From: J051 sp040752255
Lineage (GTDB): Bacteria; Armatimonadota; Fimbriimonadia; Fimbriimonadales; ATM1
NCBI GenBank assembly: GCA_040752255.1
Contig: JBFMFD010000032.1
Coordinates: forward strand, 1-20,407
Direction: 5' to 3'
DNA: 20,407 nt
Below are positions 13,869-20,295 of the stretch, in pieces (the first letter of the stretch is position 1; every line of letters begins with the position of its first letter). Made by a program: the position numbers and the translations under genes. The notes under the pieces were generated by a model. It had not been told where the DNA came from. It searched no databases and saw only the letters and a program-made list of their open reading frames with translations.

Positions 13869-14627
13869 CTTGATCCAGCGGTATTTGCCTCGGTCAAGGA
13901 ACTCGATGTACCCAAGGTCCCTAAGCACTTGGAGTTGCTGTCGGATCTTGTCCTTCACGTGCTTATTCCGCGGATGCAGTTGCCGGAGTTCATCCTCGAA
14001 GGCGTAAACGTCCGCAAGCGAAAACGATTCCGGCAGCCCTTGAACAACGCGTAGCACATCGAGAGTCCATCCACGTTCTTGGGTGGCGATGGTGCGAAGG
14101 GACTGCGCCTCTCGGAACCGCTCGCGCACCACTTTGGGCGGCAGGGGCGTTCCCCCGTCAATCACAGGCACCACTCCTGCTGGCGCGATCCTGTTCAACA
14201 GGATGTTGCAGAGCACATGCCTCGCCCGTCGAGCGTGCTCGCTCAGCGGAGCCCGCTTGTCGATGCACGACTCGGAAAAGAATGCCGGGTGCACCAAGAC
14301 AAGGTTTTGAACTCGCCATGTCGGCAAGTACGTGAGCACGTACAGCGCGGGAACGCGGTCGCTGCGGATCGCCTCGATCATGGCGGAGTAGCCTGCGTCT
14401 GCAACGCTGTTGCCGCGTCGCCGGCGCGCCTTCAGCTGATAAGTCGTGGCGCAGGTAGGGCACTCGAAGTCCCTCGCCCGCTTGTTCGCCTGGAAGGGGC
14501 GTAGGGTCGCCGAGTCGCACGCGGCGCAGTACAGGTTCCTCTGCCCCCACTCCTCGGTAACGACGCGGGCGATTTGGCTCTTGCTCTTGTACCCCCGTGC
14601 AAGGCTCGGGTCGAGTGTCACGTCCAC
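13866..14627 (-). CDS. DpnI-family methyl-directed (Gm6ATC) restriction endonuclease
   Basis: The 253-residue protein aligns in my memory with DpnI of Streptococcus pneumoniae without gaps over the first 70 residues: GYKSKSQIARVVTEEW, zinc-ligand pairs C34/C37 and C56/C59, D53 and K66 of the PD-(D/E)XK site. The C-terminal winged helix is also present (RGWTLDVLRVV, then HVKDKIRQQLQVLRDLGYIEF and RGKYRWIK), which in DpnI helps read methylated adenine. DpnI cuts GATC only when adenine is methylated, and so attacks Dam-methylated foreign DNA. Oddity: residue 64 is Gln (codon CAG) where DpnI has Glu. The GTG start is supported by a TAAGCT box 6 nt upstream and by matching N-terminal length. No methyltransferase is adjacent, as expected for this type. 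Confidence 0.93.
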   Translation of the reverse strand: MDVTLDPSLARGYKSKSQIARVVTEEWGQRNLYCAACDSATLRPFQANKRARDFECPTCATTYQLKARRRRGNSVADAGYSAMIEAIRSDRVPALYVLTYLPTWRVQNLVLVHPAFFSESCIDKRAPLSEHARRARHVLCNILLNRIAPAGVVPVIDGGTPLPPKVVRERFREAQSLRTIATQERGWTLDVLRVVQGLPESFSLADVYAFEDELRQLHPRNKHVKDKIRQQLQVLRDLGYIEFLDRGKYRWIK

Positions 14628-14633
14628 AGGAGG

Positions 14634-14639
14634 AGCTTA
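14634..14639 (-). promoter_or_regulatory. Putative -10 box (TAAGCT) for the DpnI homologue
   Basis: TAAGCT on the minus strand lies 6 nt before the GTG start. The six bases between (CCTCCT) are anti-Shine-Dalgarno-like, so a ribosome site in the usual sense is absent. Confidence 0.45.
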
Positions 14640-14710
14640 CCCTTCGCATCCCGCAGCCACAGCGAACCGTGGCGCGCCGCCTCCGCGGCGGGCGCAAGGC
14701 GCAGGGCGAT

Positions 14711-14941
14711 TCAGCCCTCGCGAAACGCCCCGCGGATGATGCACACATCATCCCGCATCTCCACATCGAGGTCCCACTCGTTTGCGAAGGCGTCGCCGAA
14801 CGAGAAGTCTCCTACCTGGAACGCGTTGCCCATCAATCGGCATCGGTTGTCCATGGTCATCCCGCCCACCTGAATCGTGATGAGCGGCGAGACGCTCCCG
14901 TCCTCATTCTTTTGGAACACTTCGAAGAACGGCATCCGCAT
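14711..14941 (-). CDS. Hypothetical 76-residue protein
   Basis: I do not recognise this small protein (MRMPFFEVFQKNEDGSVSPL to IIRGAFREG). It is likely a small beta-rich soluble protein: alternating strands around TIQVGGMTM, FQVGDFSFGD and WDLDVEMRDDVCIIRG. There is no signal peptide or membrane segment. The ATG at 14941 has a clear GAGGGG Shine-Dalgarno 8 nt upstream and a TAGCAT box 20 nt upstream, and the frame has coding-like codon use, so I regard it as real. It lies 83 bp upstream of the DpnI-like gene on the same strand and could be cotranscribed with it. Confidence 0.65.
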   Translation of the reverse strand: MRMPFFEVFQKNEDGSVSPLITIQVGGMTMDNRCRLMGNAFQVGDFSFGDAFANEWDLDVEMRDDVCIIRGAFREG

Positions 14942-14961
14942 CGTTCGTTCCCCTCGGCATG

Positions 14962-14967
14962 ATGCTA
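14962..14967 (-). promoter_or_regulatory. Putative -10 box (TAGCAT) for the 76-residue gene
   Basis: TAGCAT lies 20 nt before the ATG and is followed by a GAGGGG ribosome site at 14950-14955. It contrasts with the leaderless neighbours. Confidence 0.4.
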
Positions 14968-15119
14968 CCTAAGCGGCGCGGTGCGGTACGCCGGCATGGC
15001 GCGCCCGGAACAGGGGGCATTGCTCGAATTGGGGCCTTTGTCTTGATGCCTCCGCCAAAGCGGTTACGCGGGTGCGCCGGGTGGCGGAACGCGGGCGAGG
15101 CGAACTCAGTGAGGAGCGG

Positions 15120-15626
15120 TTATGCCAGCCGCTTCGACAGGATCACGCTCACGTAGTTCGTCTCGGGCCAGTCCACGCGGCTGACGATGGAGTATCCGCG
15201 TCGCTCATACAGCTCGATGAGGTGCGATGCGCCCTCTGCGGTGTCGAGGGCCAGCTCAGCGGCGCCGAGGGCGCGAGCCGTAGCCTCGGCGTGTGCGAGG
15301 AGTGCCGAGCCTATGCCTCGACCTTGCTGCGACGGGAGCACCGCGAACTGCCCGAACACCGCCACGCCCTCGCGCAGGTAGTACTCACCGCCGAGGTGCG
15401 AAGCCGGGAAGTAGAGCGTGAGCGTGCCGACGAGCGCGCCGTCCTCAAGTGCGACGTAGCATCGCCCCGTTCGTATCCTGTCTCGCGTCACGTCGTCGCC
15501 TTGCCACGTGGCGGTGTATCGGTAGCCCATGTCGCGGAGGCGCGCATAGGCGAGGTTGAGCAGCCGTGTGAGCGGGGCGACGCCATCCGCCTCCCGCCAC
15601 TCTCGGATTTCCAGCCGCTCGCTCAC
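15120..15626 (-). CDS. GNAT-family N-acetyltransferase
   Basis: The 168-residue product has the GNAT fold pattern: N-terminal IREWREADG, a YVALEDGALVGTLTLYF strand pair, AVFGQFAVLPSQ leading into the acetyl-CoA loop QGRGIGSALL (Q101 to G106), then LALDTAEGASHLIELYERRGY. It transfers an acetyl group to an unknown amine. The frame is open 54 codons further upstream, but that part overlaps the divergent nuclease gene. I chose the GTG at 15626 because the family N-terminus starts there and TATCCT lies 8 nt upstream. It sits head to head with the DUF91-RAMA gene; a role with it (for example as a toxin) is not supported. Confidence 0.88.
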   Translation of the reverse strand: MSERLEIREWREADGVAPLTRLLNLAYARLRDMGYRYTATWQGDDVTRDRIRTGRCYVALEDGALVGTLTLYFPASHLGGEYYLREGVAVFGQFAVLPSQQGRGIGSALLAHAEATARALGAAELALDTAEGASHLIELYERRGYSIVSRVDWPETNYVSVILSKRLA

Positions 15627-15634
15627 GCGTAGCG

Positions 15635-15640
15635 AGGATA
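15635..15640 (-). promoter_or_regulatory. Putative -10 box (TATCCT) for leaderless GNAT mRNA
   Basis: TATCCT on the minus strand lies 8 nt before the GTG at 15626 and helps decide that start. Confidence 0.45.
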
Positions 15641-15704
15641 GCACGGGAAGGCCGCTCCCCCCGTCACCCGCACCGATCCACGACCATCCGAGCGGCTTTC
15701 CGTG

Positions 15705-15724
15705 CATAATGCCAGATGAAGGAG
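15705..15724 (+). promoter_or_regulatory. -10 box (TGCATAAT) and Shine-Dalgarno (AAGGAG) of the DUF91-RAMA gene
   Basis: An extended-type tgCATAAT (hexamer 15705-15710) lies 22 nt before the ATG at 15733, and AAGGAG (15719-15724) lies 8 nt before it. The ribosome site selects this ATG over the one at 15709. Confidence 0.55.
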
Positions 15725-15732
15725 CATCAGGA

Positions 15733-16755
15733 ATGATTCTGTTTGTGAACCCGGACGACGACTCATTCGAGAAAGTAGATTCGTGCACGTATCAGGAGAT
15801 TGGCGTCTGGGAGCCGAGGCAGATTCAGGACTGGATACGCCAGTTCCCGGAGCTGCTGGGCGAGGAACTGCTGATCGTTGCCGACCAGTTTGCGGGCTTC
15901 TCAACCTCCAGCGATCGCCTCGACCTGCTTGCCCTGGACCGGGAAGGCAACCTCGTCGTTATCGAGCTGAAGCGCGACGCGTCGGCGAACTACGCGGATC
16001 TGCAGGCGATTCGATACGCTGCGATGGTTTCGTCCATGACGCTCGACACGCTGGTGCAGCACTACATCGCGTTCACTAGGAAGTTCAACGGAGAACCGAT
16101 CGACGAGGATGAAGCACGCACGCGCATCGTCGACTTTGTGCGAAGCGATGAGCTTGAGGAGCTTTCGAGTGCGCCGCGCGTCATCCTCTGCTCGCTGGAC
16201 TTTAGCCGCGAGGTGACGACTACTGCGCTGTGGCTTAGCAGCTTCGGCATTGACATCACTTGCGTCAGGATAACTCCATACTCTCACGACGGCCACATGG
16301 TCGTCGTCCCAACGCGGGTAATCCCCATTCCGAACGCCGAAGAGTACATGATCCAGATTGAGAGGAAAGACCGCGCGCGGCGTGACACCTCGCAGAAGCG
16401 CCGCCCGGACAGCTTAAAGGTGCTGCTTGATAATAATCTCGTGCACGCTGATCAGCCGATCTTTCTTCGGCGGAGCCTGCCCCATTACGTCGAATTGGAA
16501 CGACAGAGGTCCGAGGACTCACGTTTCAAGGCTGTCATCACGGGAAACGCTAACCGCAACAAAGGTATTCGCTGGGAACACGACGGGAAAGAGTACTCCA
16601 TCACTGGGCTGACCGAGATTCTGTTCAAGCAGTTTCACCCTGAACGGAAGAACCCGGGAGGCATCAACGGGAACACGTACTGGGAAACCGAAGATGGACG
16701 ATCGCTTTGGGAGATCGCTGAAGAGGTGCGTGAAGTTCGGCCTGGAGACGGGTAG
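15733..16755 (+). CDS. NucS/DUF91-like PD-(D/E)XK nuclease fused to a RAMA-like domain
   Basis: The 340-residue protein has two recognisable parts. Residues about 20-120 carry an endonuclease core: an upstream helix (EPRQIQDWIRQFPELLGEELLIV), DRLDLLALD with D64, VVIELKRD with E78 and K80, and QAIRYAAMVS with Q91, as in DUF91/NucS-type nucleases. Residues about 228-330 (LKVLLDNNLVHADQPIFLRR, FKAVITGN, IRWEHDGKEYSITGLTEILF, then NGNTYWETEDGRSLWEI) match the RAMA pattern, a domain associated with restriction enzymes and adenine methylases and predicted to read modified DNA. Together they suggest a modification-dependent nuclease. Codon use is less GC-biased than in the core genes. It converges on the metzincin gene with a 12-bp gap. 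Activity is inferred. Confidence 0.8.
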   Translation: MILFVNPDDDSFEKVDSCTYQEIGVWEPRQIQDWIRQFPELLGEELLIVADQFAGFSTSSDRLDLLALDREGNLVVIELKRDASANYADLQAIRYAAMVSSMTLDTLVQHYIAFTRKFNGEPIDEDEARTRIVDFVRSDELEELSSAPRVILCSLDFSREVTTTALWLSSFGIDITCVRITPYSHDGHMVVVPTRVIPIPNAEEYMIQIERKDRARRDTSQKRRPDSLKVLLDNNLVHADQPIFLRRSLPHYVELERQRSEDSRFKAVITGNANRNKGIRWEHDGKEYSITGLTEILFKQFHPERKNPGGINGNTYWETEDGRSLWEIAEEVREVRPGDG

Positions 16756-16767
16756 GCACTTGCTCGG

Positions 16768-17415
16768 TCAAAGGGACTTCGCGCAGGCGTCGCACAGGCC
16801 GCTGGCGCGGTCCACCGTCGCCACGCTACCTTTCGCGTCCTCAAGGATGCACCCTCGCTCGGGGCAGTGCCGAAGTCCAAGCGTGTGCCCCACCTCATGC
16901 TGTGCAACGGTGGCGAGTCGCTGAAGGGCGGTGGTCTCCGACGCGCCTCGGGCTCGCAGCCGGAACGTGGAGACCACCGCCGCCCTCCCCGGCATGCGCG
17001 CCAGACCGAAGATGCCCCAGTCTTCATGCTCGCCCTTTGTCGTCGAGATGTCCTTTGCGGTGATGCCGAGCACCTTGTCCGCCTCGGGGTGCATCATTCC
17101 GAGCACATCGAGCAGGCGCTCGGCTCGGTACCGCTGTCTAGGAGGATAGTAAGCCTCGTCCGGAATCGGTATCGGCGTGACAACCGTTGCTCGCGCCCCA
17201 TACAACTCCTCGATCGCTCGACGAACAGCCTCGAGTTGATCGTCCGTCACACTGCCCATCGGCTGGATGACGACCGAAAGCCCGTCGCCGGGAGCGGCTC
17301 TGGGGTTCGTCTCGCCTATGCAGCCCGAGAGCAGAGCCAGGAGCGCGAGGCGGCACCCAACCGAAGAAGCGAACCGCCCCATCCCTGCGCAGGCGGTGGT
17401 CTGACTAACCGCCAT
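16768..17415 (-). CDS. Archaemetzincin-like zinc metalloprotease, probable lipoprotein
   Basis: The 215-residue product has a hydrophobic leader ending in the lipobox LSGC (C32), so it is probably a membrane-anchored lipoprotein facing outward. The zinc site is QHEVGHTLGLRHCPERGC: H173, E174, H177, H183, then C184 and C189, with a later C208-x2-C211, the archaemetzincin arrangement. Archaemetzincins are aminopeptidase-type metalloproteases. Oddity: the methionine expected two residues after the second cysteine is Leu191. The ATG at 17415 overlaps the end of the upstream gene by 11 bp and has GGAG 10 nt upstream; an alternative ATG at 17382 would leave a shorter leader. Family assignment is strong, substrate unknown. 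Confidence 0.87.
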   Translation of the reverse strand: MAVSQTTACAGMGRFASSVGCRLALLALLSGCIGETNPRAAPGDGLSVVIQPMGSVTDDQLEAVRRAIEELYGARATVVTPIPIPDEAYYPPRQRYRAERLLDVLGMMHPEADKVLGITAKDISTTKGEHEDWGIFGLARMPGRAAVVSTFRLRARGASETTALQRLATVAQHEVGHTLGLRHCPERGCILEDAKGSVATVDRASGLCDACAKSL

Positions 17416-18257
17416 CGCTGAGGAACTCCGCGTCGAGCACGGAGTCGGGTGCGAGCGCCTCCATCCCGGGCGGCATCTTCGGCAGGCTCGTGACGAACGC
17501 TTGCACATCGGGCGGCGGCAGCCCGTAGTCAAGAACACGCGCGCCGCACCGCTCCGTGGTGTACTTCTCAAAAAGCGGCCGCGCCTGCTCGTAATTCGCT
17601 ATCGCGATGTCCGCCTTCCTCAACAGGAGCCTCTTTGGTGCCAGCTGCTCACGCGGAACAAGGAAGTAGTCAACTTCTGGAACGGCGATCATGATGCCGT
17701 CGGGCCAGGTCGCGGCGGTGCTGACGCCCAACTCGGTCTTGAGAAACAGGATGCGGGGGACGAAGACCGTTTCGCCGAGCTCCTCCTGCAGCGCCTCGAT
17801 GGCGTAGTTCCACTGCCAAGCGTGCATTAGCGTTGCCCTAGGCGCGACGTTGACATCGGATGCCTCGCTTGCATCCGAGAGGATGGCGGCTGCGCTTCCT
17901 TGATTCGTGCGCATCCAGGTGTTCGCGAACTCTTCCCGTCTAAACTCCTGGGGCACGAGCGGGTTCTCCTCGGAGTACGCGACGAGAAGGTCGTACTTCG
18001 ACGACGTGGCCCACCTCCTCAACCGCCTCTTGAATAAAGAACGAGGGGCGTAAGAAGTTGATGTTGAAGAGAATCGGATAATCAGCGAACTCCTCATCAT
18101 TCACCGGCTCGAAGGAGAAGTAGACGCCGGTGTCGGCATTCTCGTAGAATGCCTGCGCTTCGCTACCGGAGTAGTGCTTCCTCTGTAAGAGATGTGTGAT
18201 GAGTTCCTGTTTGTCGAGATCCCCGTTGCGCGGGCGGAGATAGACGTCCCAGCTCAT
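17405..18257 (-). pseudogene. Hypothetical protein gene with a +1-base frameshift
   Basis: The ATG at 18257 (Shine-Dalgarno GAGGTG) opens MSWDVYLRPRNGDLDKQEL and reads to EAVEEV in one frame, then would run out of frame and stop at 17940. A second frame continues with SKYDLLVAYSEENPLVPQEF through to the stop at 17405. Removing one G from the GGG run (plus-strand CCC at 18010-18012) joins them as EAVEEVATSSKYDLLVAY, giving a 283-residue protein. The first part resembles small uncharacterised MSWDVY proteins; I cannot name a function. Either the gene is broken, or this is a homopolymer sequencing error. The metzincin ATG overlaps its end. Confidence 0.75.
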
Positions 18258-18334
18258 GTCGTCACCTCGCTTTCAGATTGCCTTAAGGCGTTGACTCGGG
18301 TGTTGCGCGCCTCCTATTTGGTTAGCCCGACTCG

Positions 18335-18628
18335 CTATTCCGTTACGCCGGCGAGTCCCTTCTTCAGGTCCTCGGCGTTCATCGCGGGTACGCACTCAAT
18401 CTCCTCTGCGCCGTTCATAAACAGCGGCTCGCACAAGGCGGGCAGCTCTGATGCGTCGGCGATGTTTCCGAAGCAGAACATCGTGCGCATGCCGTCTTGG
18501 AGAGTGAAGTAGACCGCCTCAGGTTTCAGGCGCGCGAGGAAGCTCTCGACAACCTCCCCCATCCTGCCCGAGGCGACCAAGTCGTTCCCTTCGGGGGTGC
18601 TAATCTTGACTTTTATCATCATTCTCAT
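18335..18628 (-). CDS. Small DUF3303-like protein (97 residues)
   Basis: The product starts MRMMIKVKISTPEGNDLVAS, then VVESFLARLKPEAVYFTLQDGMRTMFCF and ASELPALCEPLFMNGAEEIE, ending VPAMNAEDLKKGL. The alternation of strand, helix, strand and the ELPALCEPLF segment resemble DUF3303-type small dimeric alpha-beta-barrel proteins of unknown role. The start at 18628 is chosen for the GGGAG ribosome site 6 nt upstream; a second ATG lies two codons on. The site lies partly inside a perfect hairpin. The gene follows the permease by 49 bp. Confidence 0.7.
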   Translation of the reverse strand: MRMMIKVKISTPEGNDLVASGRMGEVVESFLARLKPEAVYFTLQDGMRTMFCFGNIADASELPALCEPLFMNGAEEIECVPAMNAEDLKKGLAGVTE

Positions 18629-18637
18629 AGGATTCTC

Positions 18638-18658
18638 CCTTCTCGCGATGCGAGAAGG
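18638..18658 (-). promoter_or_regulatory. Perfect 9-bp hairpin over the ribosome site of the DUF3303-like gene
   Basis: Arms ccttctcgc (18638-18646) and gcgagaagg (18650-18658) pair around a 3-nt loop. On the minus strand the downstream arm supplies AAGG of AAGGGAG, so the Shine-Dalgarno is partly paired 10 nt before the ATG at 18628. It could control translation or protect the 3' end of the permease message; no T-run is present. Confidence 0.55.
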
Positions 18659-18677
18659 TGAGGATACCCGCCTCCCG

Positions 18678-19736
18678 CTACACGAAAGCGAGCAGGAGTC
18701 CGCCGCCGAAAGCAAGAGCGAAGATGCCAAGCGCGAGCGCGCCCGACACGCGGCGTGTTTCACCGTCCTTCGCCAACACAAGCAGCGAGGGCAGATTGAC
18801 GATCGGCCCCGCGAAAAGGAGCGCGAGCGCGGCGCCCTCCGGCGCGCCGACCTGAAGCAGCAGCAGCGCAAGCGGAATCTCGAAGAACGTGGGCAGCGCG
18901 ATGAGCACCGCGACCGCGGCAACGATGCCGATCGTCAGAACCGCTGCGAGGCCGCTGATGCTTCCGAGAGAAGGAAGTATGAGGCTCGACAGCAGCACCC
19001 CGAGCGCGATGAGGGGCACCGTCACGAGCGTGATGTGGACCAACGAACCGGCGAAACGTCGAACGCCGTCGCGCCAGGATGTCACGTCCTGAATCGAAAC
19101 ATCGCACGCTTTCGGCTCCTTCGGCTTGGTCAGCGACGCTCCGCCTACCCGACCTTCGAACCCTTTGCCGATCAAAGCGGTCAAGCCAAGGACCGCCACG
19201 AGCGTGAGAGCAACCCTCGCGACGGCTATGTGCGGTGCGAACAGCAGGAACGTGAGGATCAGCGCCGCGATGTTCAAACCCGGCGAGCCGAGCATCAGGG
19301 CGAGAGCAGAGCCGAGGGGCGCGCCTCGTTCCCGAACGCTCGAGTAGATCGGAGTGATGCAGCAAGAGCAGAGCATCAACGGGGCACCCGCGAGCGCCCC
19401 CGCCAGCTGTCTTCCGGCGGGTCGCTCGGAGCCCAGCAGTCGCACGACCCACCGCGGCGAGATGAAGGCGCGCACGGCAGCGCCGATGACAATGCCGAAC
19501 GCCAATGCGGGCCAGATGATGGCGAAGTAATTCAGCGTGGCGGTAAGCGCGCCTGCTGCGGTCAGTGAGTCGGCGGGCTTCAGCCATCGGCCGCTTGCCT
19601 CAACGGCGCTCACCGTCGCGAAGGCGCCTCCCCATTTGTAGAGGAACAGCCCGCTGAGCGCAACCAGCAGCACGATGGCGCCGGCTACGATTCCGGTGCG
19701 GGGCGAAACGCGATCTGCGCGTACGTTCGAGTCCAT
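18678..19736 (-). CDS. ArsP/YraQ-type permease (DUF318 family)
   Basis: The 352-residue integral membrane protein has about ten hydrophobic segments (around residues 15-34, 68-92, 108-128, 140-166, 170-189, 235-255, 262-283, 285-297, 300-322 and 330-351). A C123-S-C125-C126 motif lies in APLMLCSCCITPI, followed by RERGAPLGSALALMLGSPG; this Cys-Ser-Cys loop and the paired SP-GLN turn are the family signature. ArsP members export methylated arsenic compounds in other bacteria; substrate here is unknown. The longest frame begins at a GTG (19787), but I prefer the ATG at 19736 giving MDSNVRAD; neither has a good ribosome site. It diverges from the secreted-protein gene. Confidence 0.85.
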   Translation of the reverse strand: MDSNVRADRVSPRTGIVAGAIVLLVALSGLFLYKWGGAFATVSAVEASGRWLKPADSLTAAGALTATLNYFAIIWPALAFGIVIGAAVRAFISPRWVVRLLGSERPAGRQLAGALAGAPLMLCSCCITPIYSSVRERGAPLGSALALMLGSPGLNIAALILTFLLFAPHIAVARVALTLVAVLGLTALIGKGFEGRVGGASLTKPKEPKACDVSIQDVTSWRDGVRRFAGSLVHITLVTVPLIALGVLLSSLILPSLGSISGLAAVLTIGIVAAVAVLIALPTFFEIPLALLLLQVGAPEGAALALLFAGPIVNLPSLLVLAKDGETRRVSGALALGIFALAFGGGLLLAFV

Positions 19737-19799
19737 ATTGCCGTGCGGTGTGCGGGAACTCGCCCCGCAATTGATGGATACGCTCACCGGCAGGAGGAA

Positions 19800-19813
19800 G
19801 TTCCGTGCGGAAC
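19800..19813. promoter_or_regulatory. 14-bp palindrome in the divergent permease/secreted-protein spacer
   Basis: gttccg-tg-cggaac is an inverted repeat with 6-bp arms. It lies between two divergent genes, 63 bp before the permease ATG and 101 bp before the secreted-protein ATG. It could be an operator; this is inference from position and symmetry. Confidence 0.35.
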
Positions 19814-19846
19814 CCGGCAGGGATGCTGGTCGTCCAACCTAGTGAA

Positions 19847-19875
19847 GCCGCCCACCGGCGATTGAACCGGGCGGC
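19847..19875 (+). promoter_or_regulatory. Hairpin in the 5' region of the secreted-protein gene
   Basis: Arms gccgccc (19847-19853) and gggcggc (19869-19875) with a 15-nt loop. It lies upstream of the AGGAGG ribosome site (19902-19907), so any RNA starting before it would carry it. Confidence 0.35.
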
Positions 19876-19914
19876 AAGCGGAACGAACACGGAACCGGAA
19901 CAGGAGGTAGAACG

Positions 19915-20295
19915 ATGAAACAGCAGAAGTGGATCGTGGCGGCTGCCGCGCTCGGTATGACCCTGGTGGCGCCTCCCGCGCGCGCCGACATAGACATCTC
20001 CGTCTTCGCGAGCAAGCAGAACGTGAGCCTGGTCGAGGCAGCAGGCGCTGTCGCCCTGGCAGAAATGCTGGGCCTTGATGCGACGTTTGTCGTGAGCACC
20101 GGCAAGAGCCTCGGCGTGTCGGTGTACGACCTCGGTCCTGCGTTCGTCATGTCCCGTCATTGCGGCGTCCCTGTTCCCGACCTGTGGCACAAGCACAAGA
20201 AGGGCCGCGGCTGGGGGGTCATTGCCAAGGAGCACGGCATCCATCCTGGCACGTTCAACAAGACGCGGGTGTGGCTTGACCGGGCAAATGACTAG
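19915..20295 (+). CDS. Secreted hypothetical protein, ended by an in-frame amber codon
   Basis: The product has a clear signal peptide (MKQQKWIVAAAALGMTLVAP then PARA, cleaved after A24). Its strong Shine-Dalgarno AGGAGG lies 7 nt before the ATG. The mature part holds SVFASKQNVSLVEAAGAV and a KHKKGRGWGVIAKEHGIHPG motif. The family is not known to me. It stops at TAG (20293-20295) after 126 residues, but the same frame carries on without another stop to the window edge with coding-like content. So the gene is either broken by a point mutation, or the amber is suppressed or a sequencing error. It is transcribed away from the permease. Confidence 0.75.
   Translation: MKQQKWIVAAAALGMTLVAPPARADIDISVFASKQNVSLVEAAGAVALAEMLGLDATFVVSTGKSLGVSVYDLGPAFVMSRHCGVPVPDLWHKHKKGRGWGVIAKEHGIHPGTFNKTRVWLDRAND

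Noticed and set aside
18280..18289. 10-bp palindrome gccttaaggc upstream of the frameshifted gene
   Set aside because: Short and isolated; no second copy or matching regulator to support an operator.
18597..19568. 323-residue plus-strand open frame
   Set aside because: Low-complexity Arg/Glu/Gln-rich antisense shadow of the permease gene.
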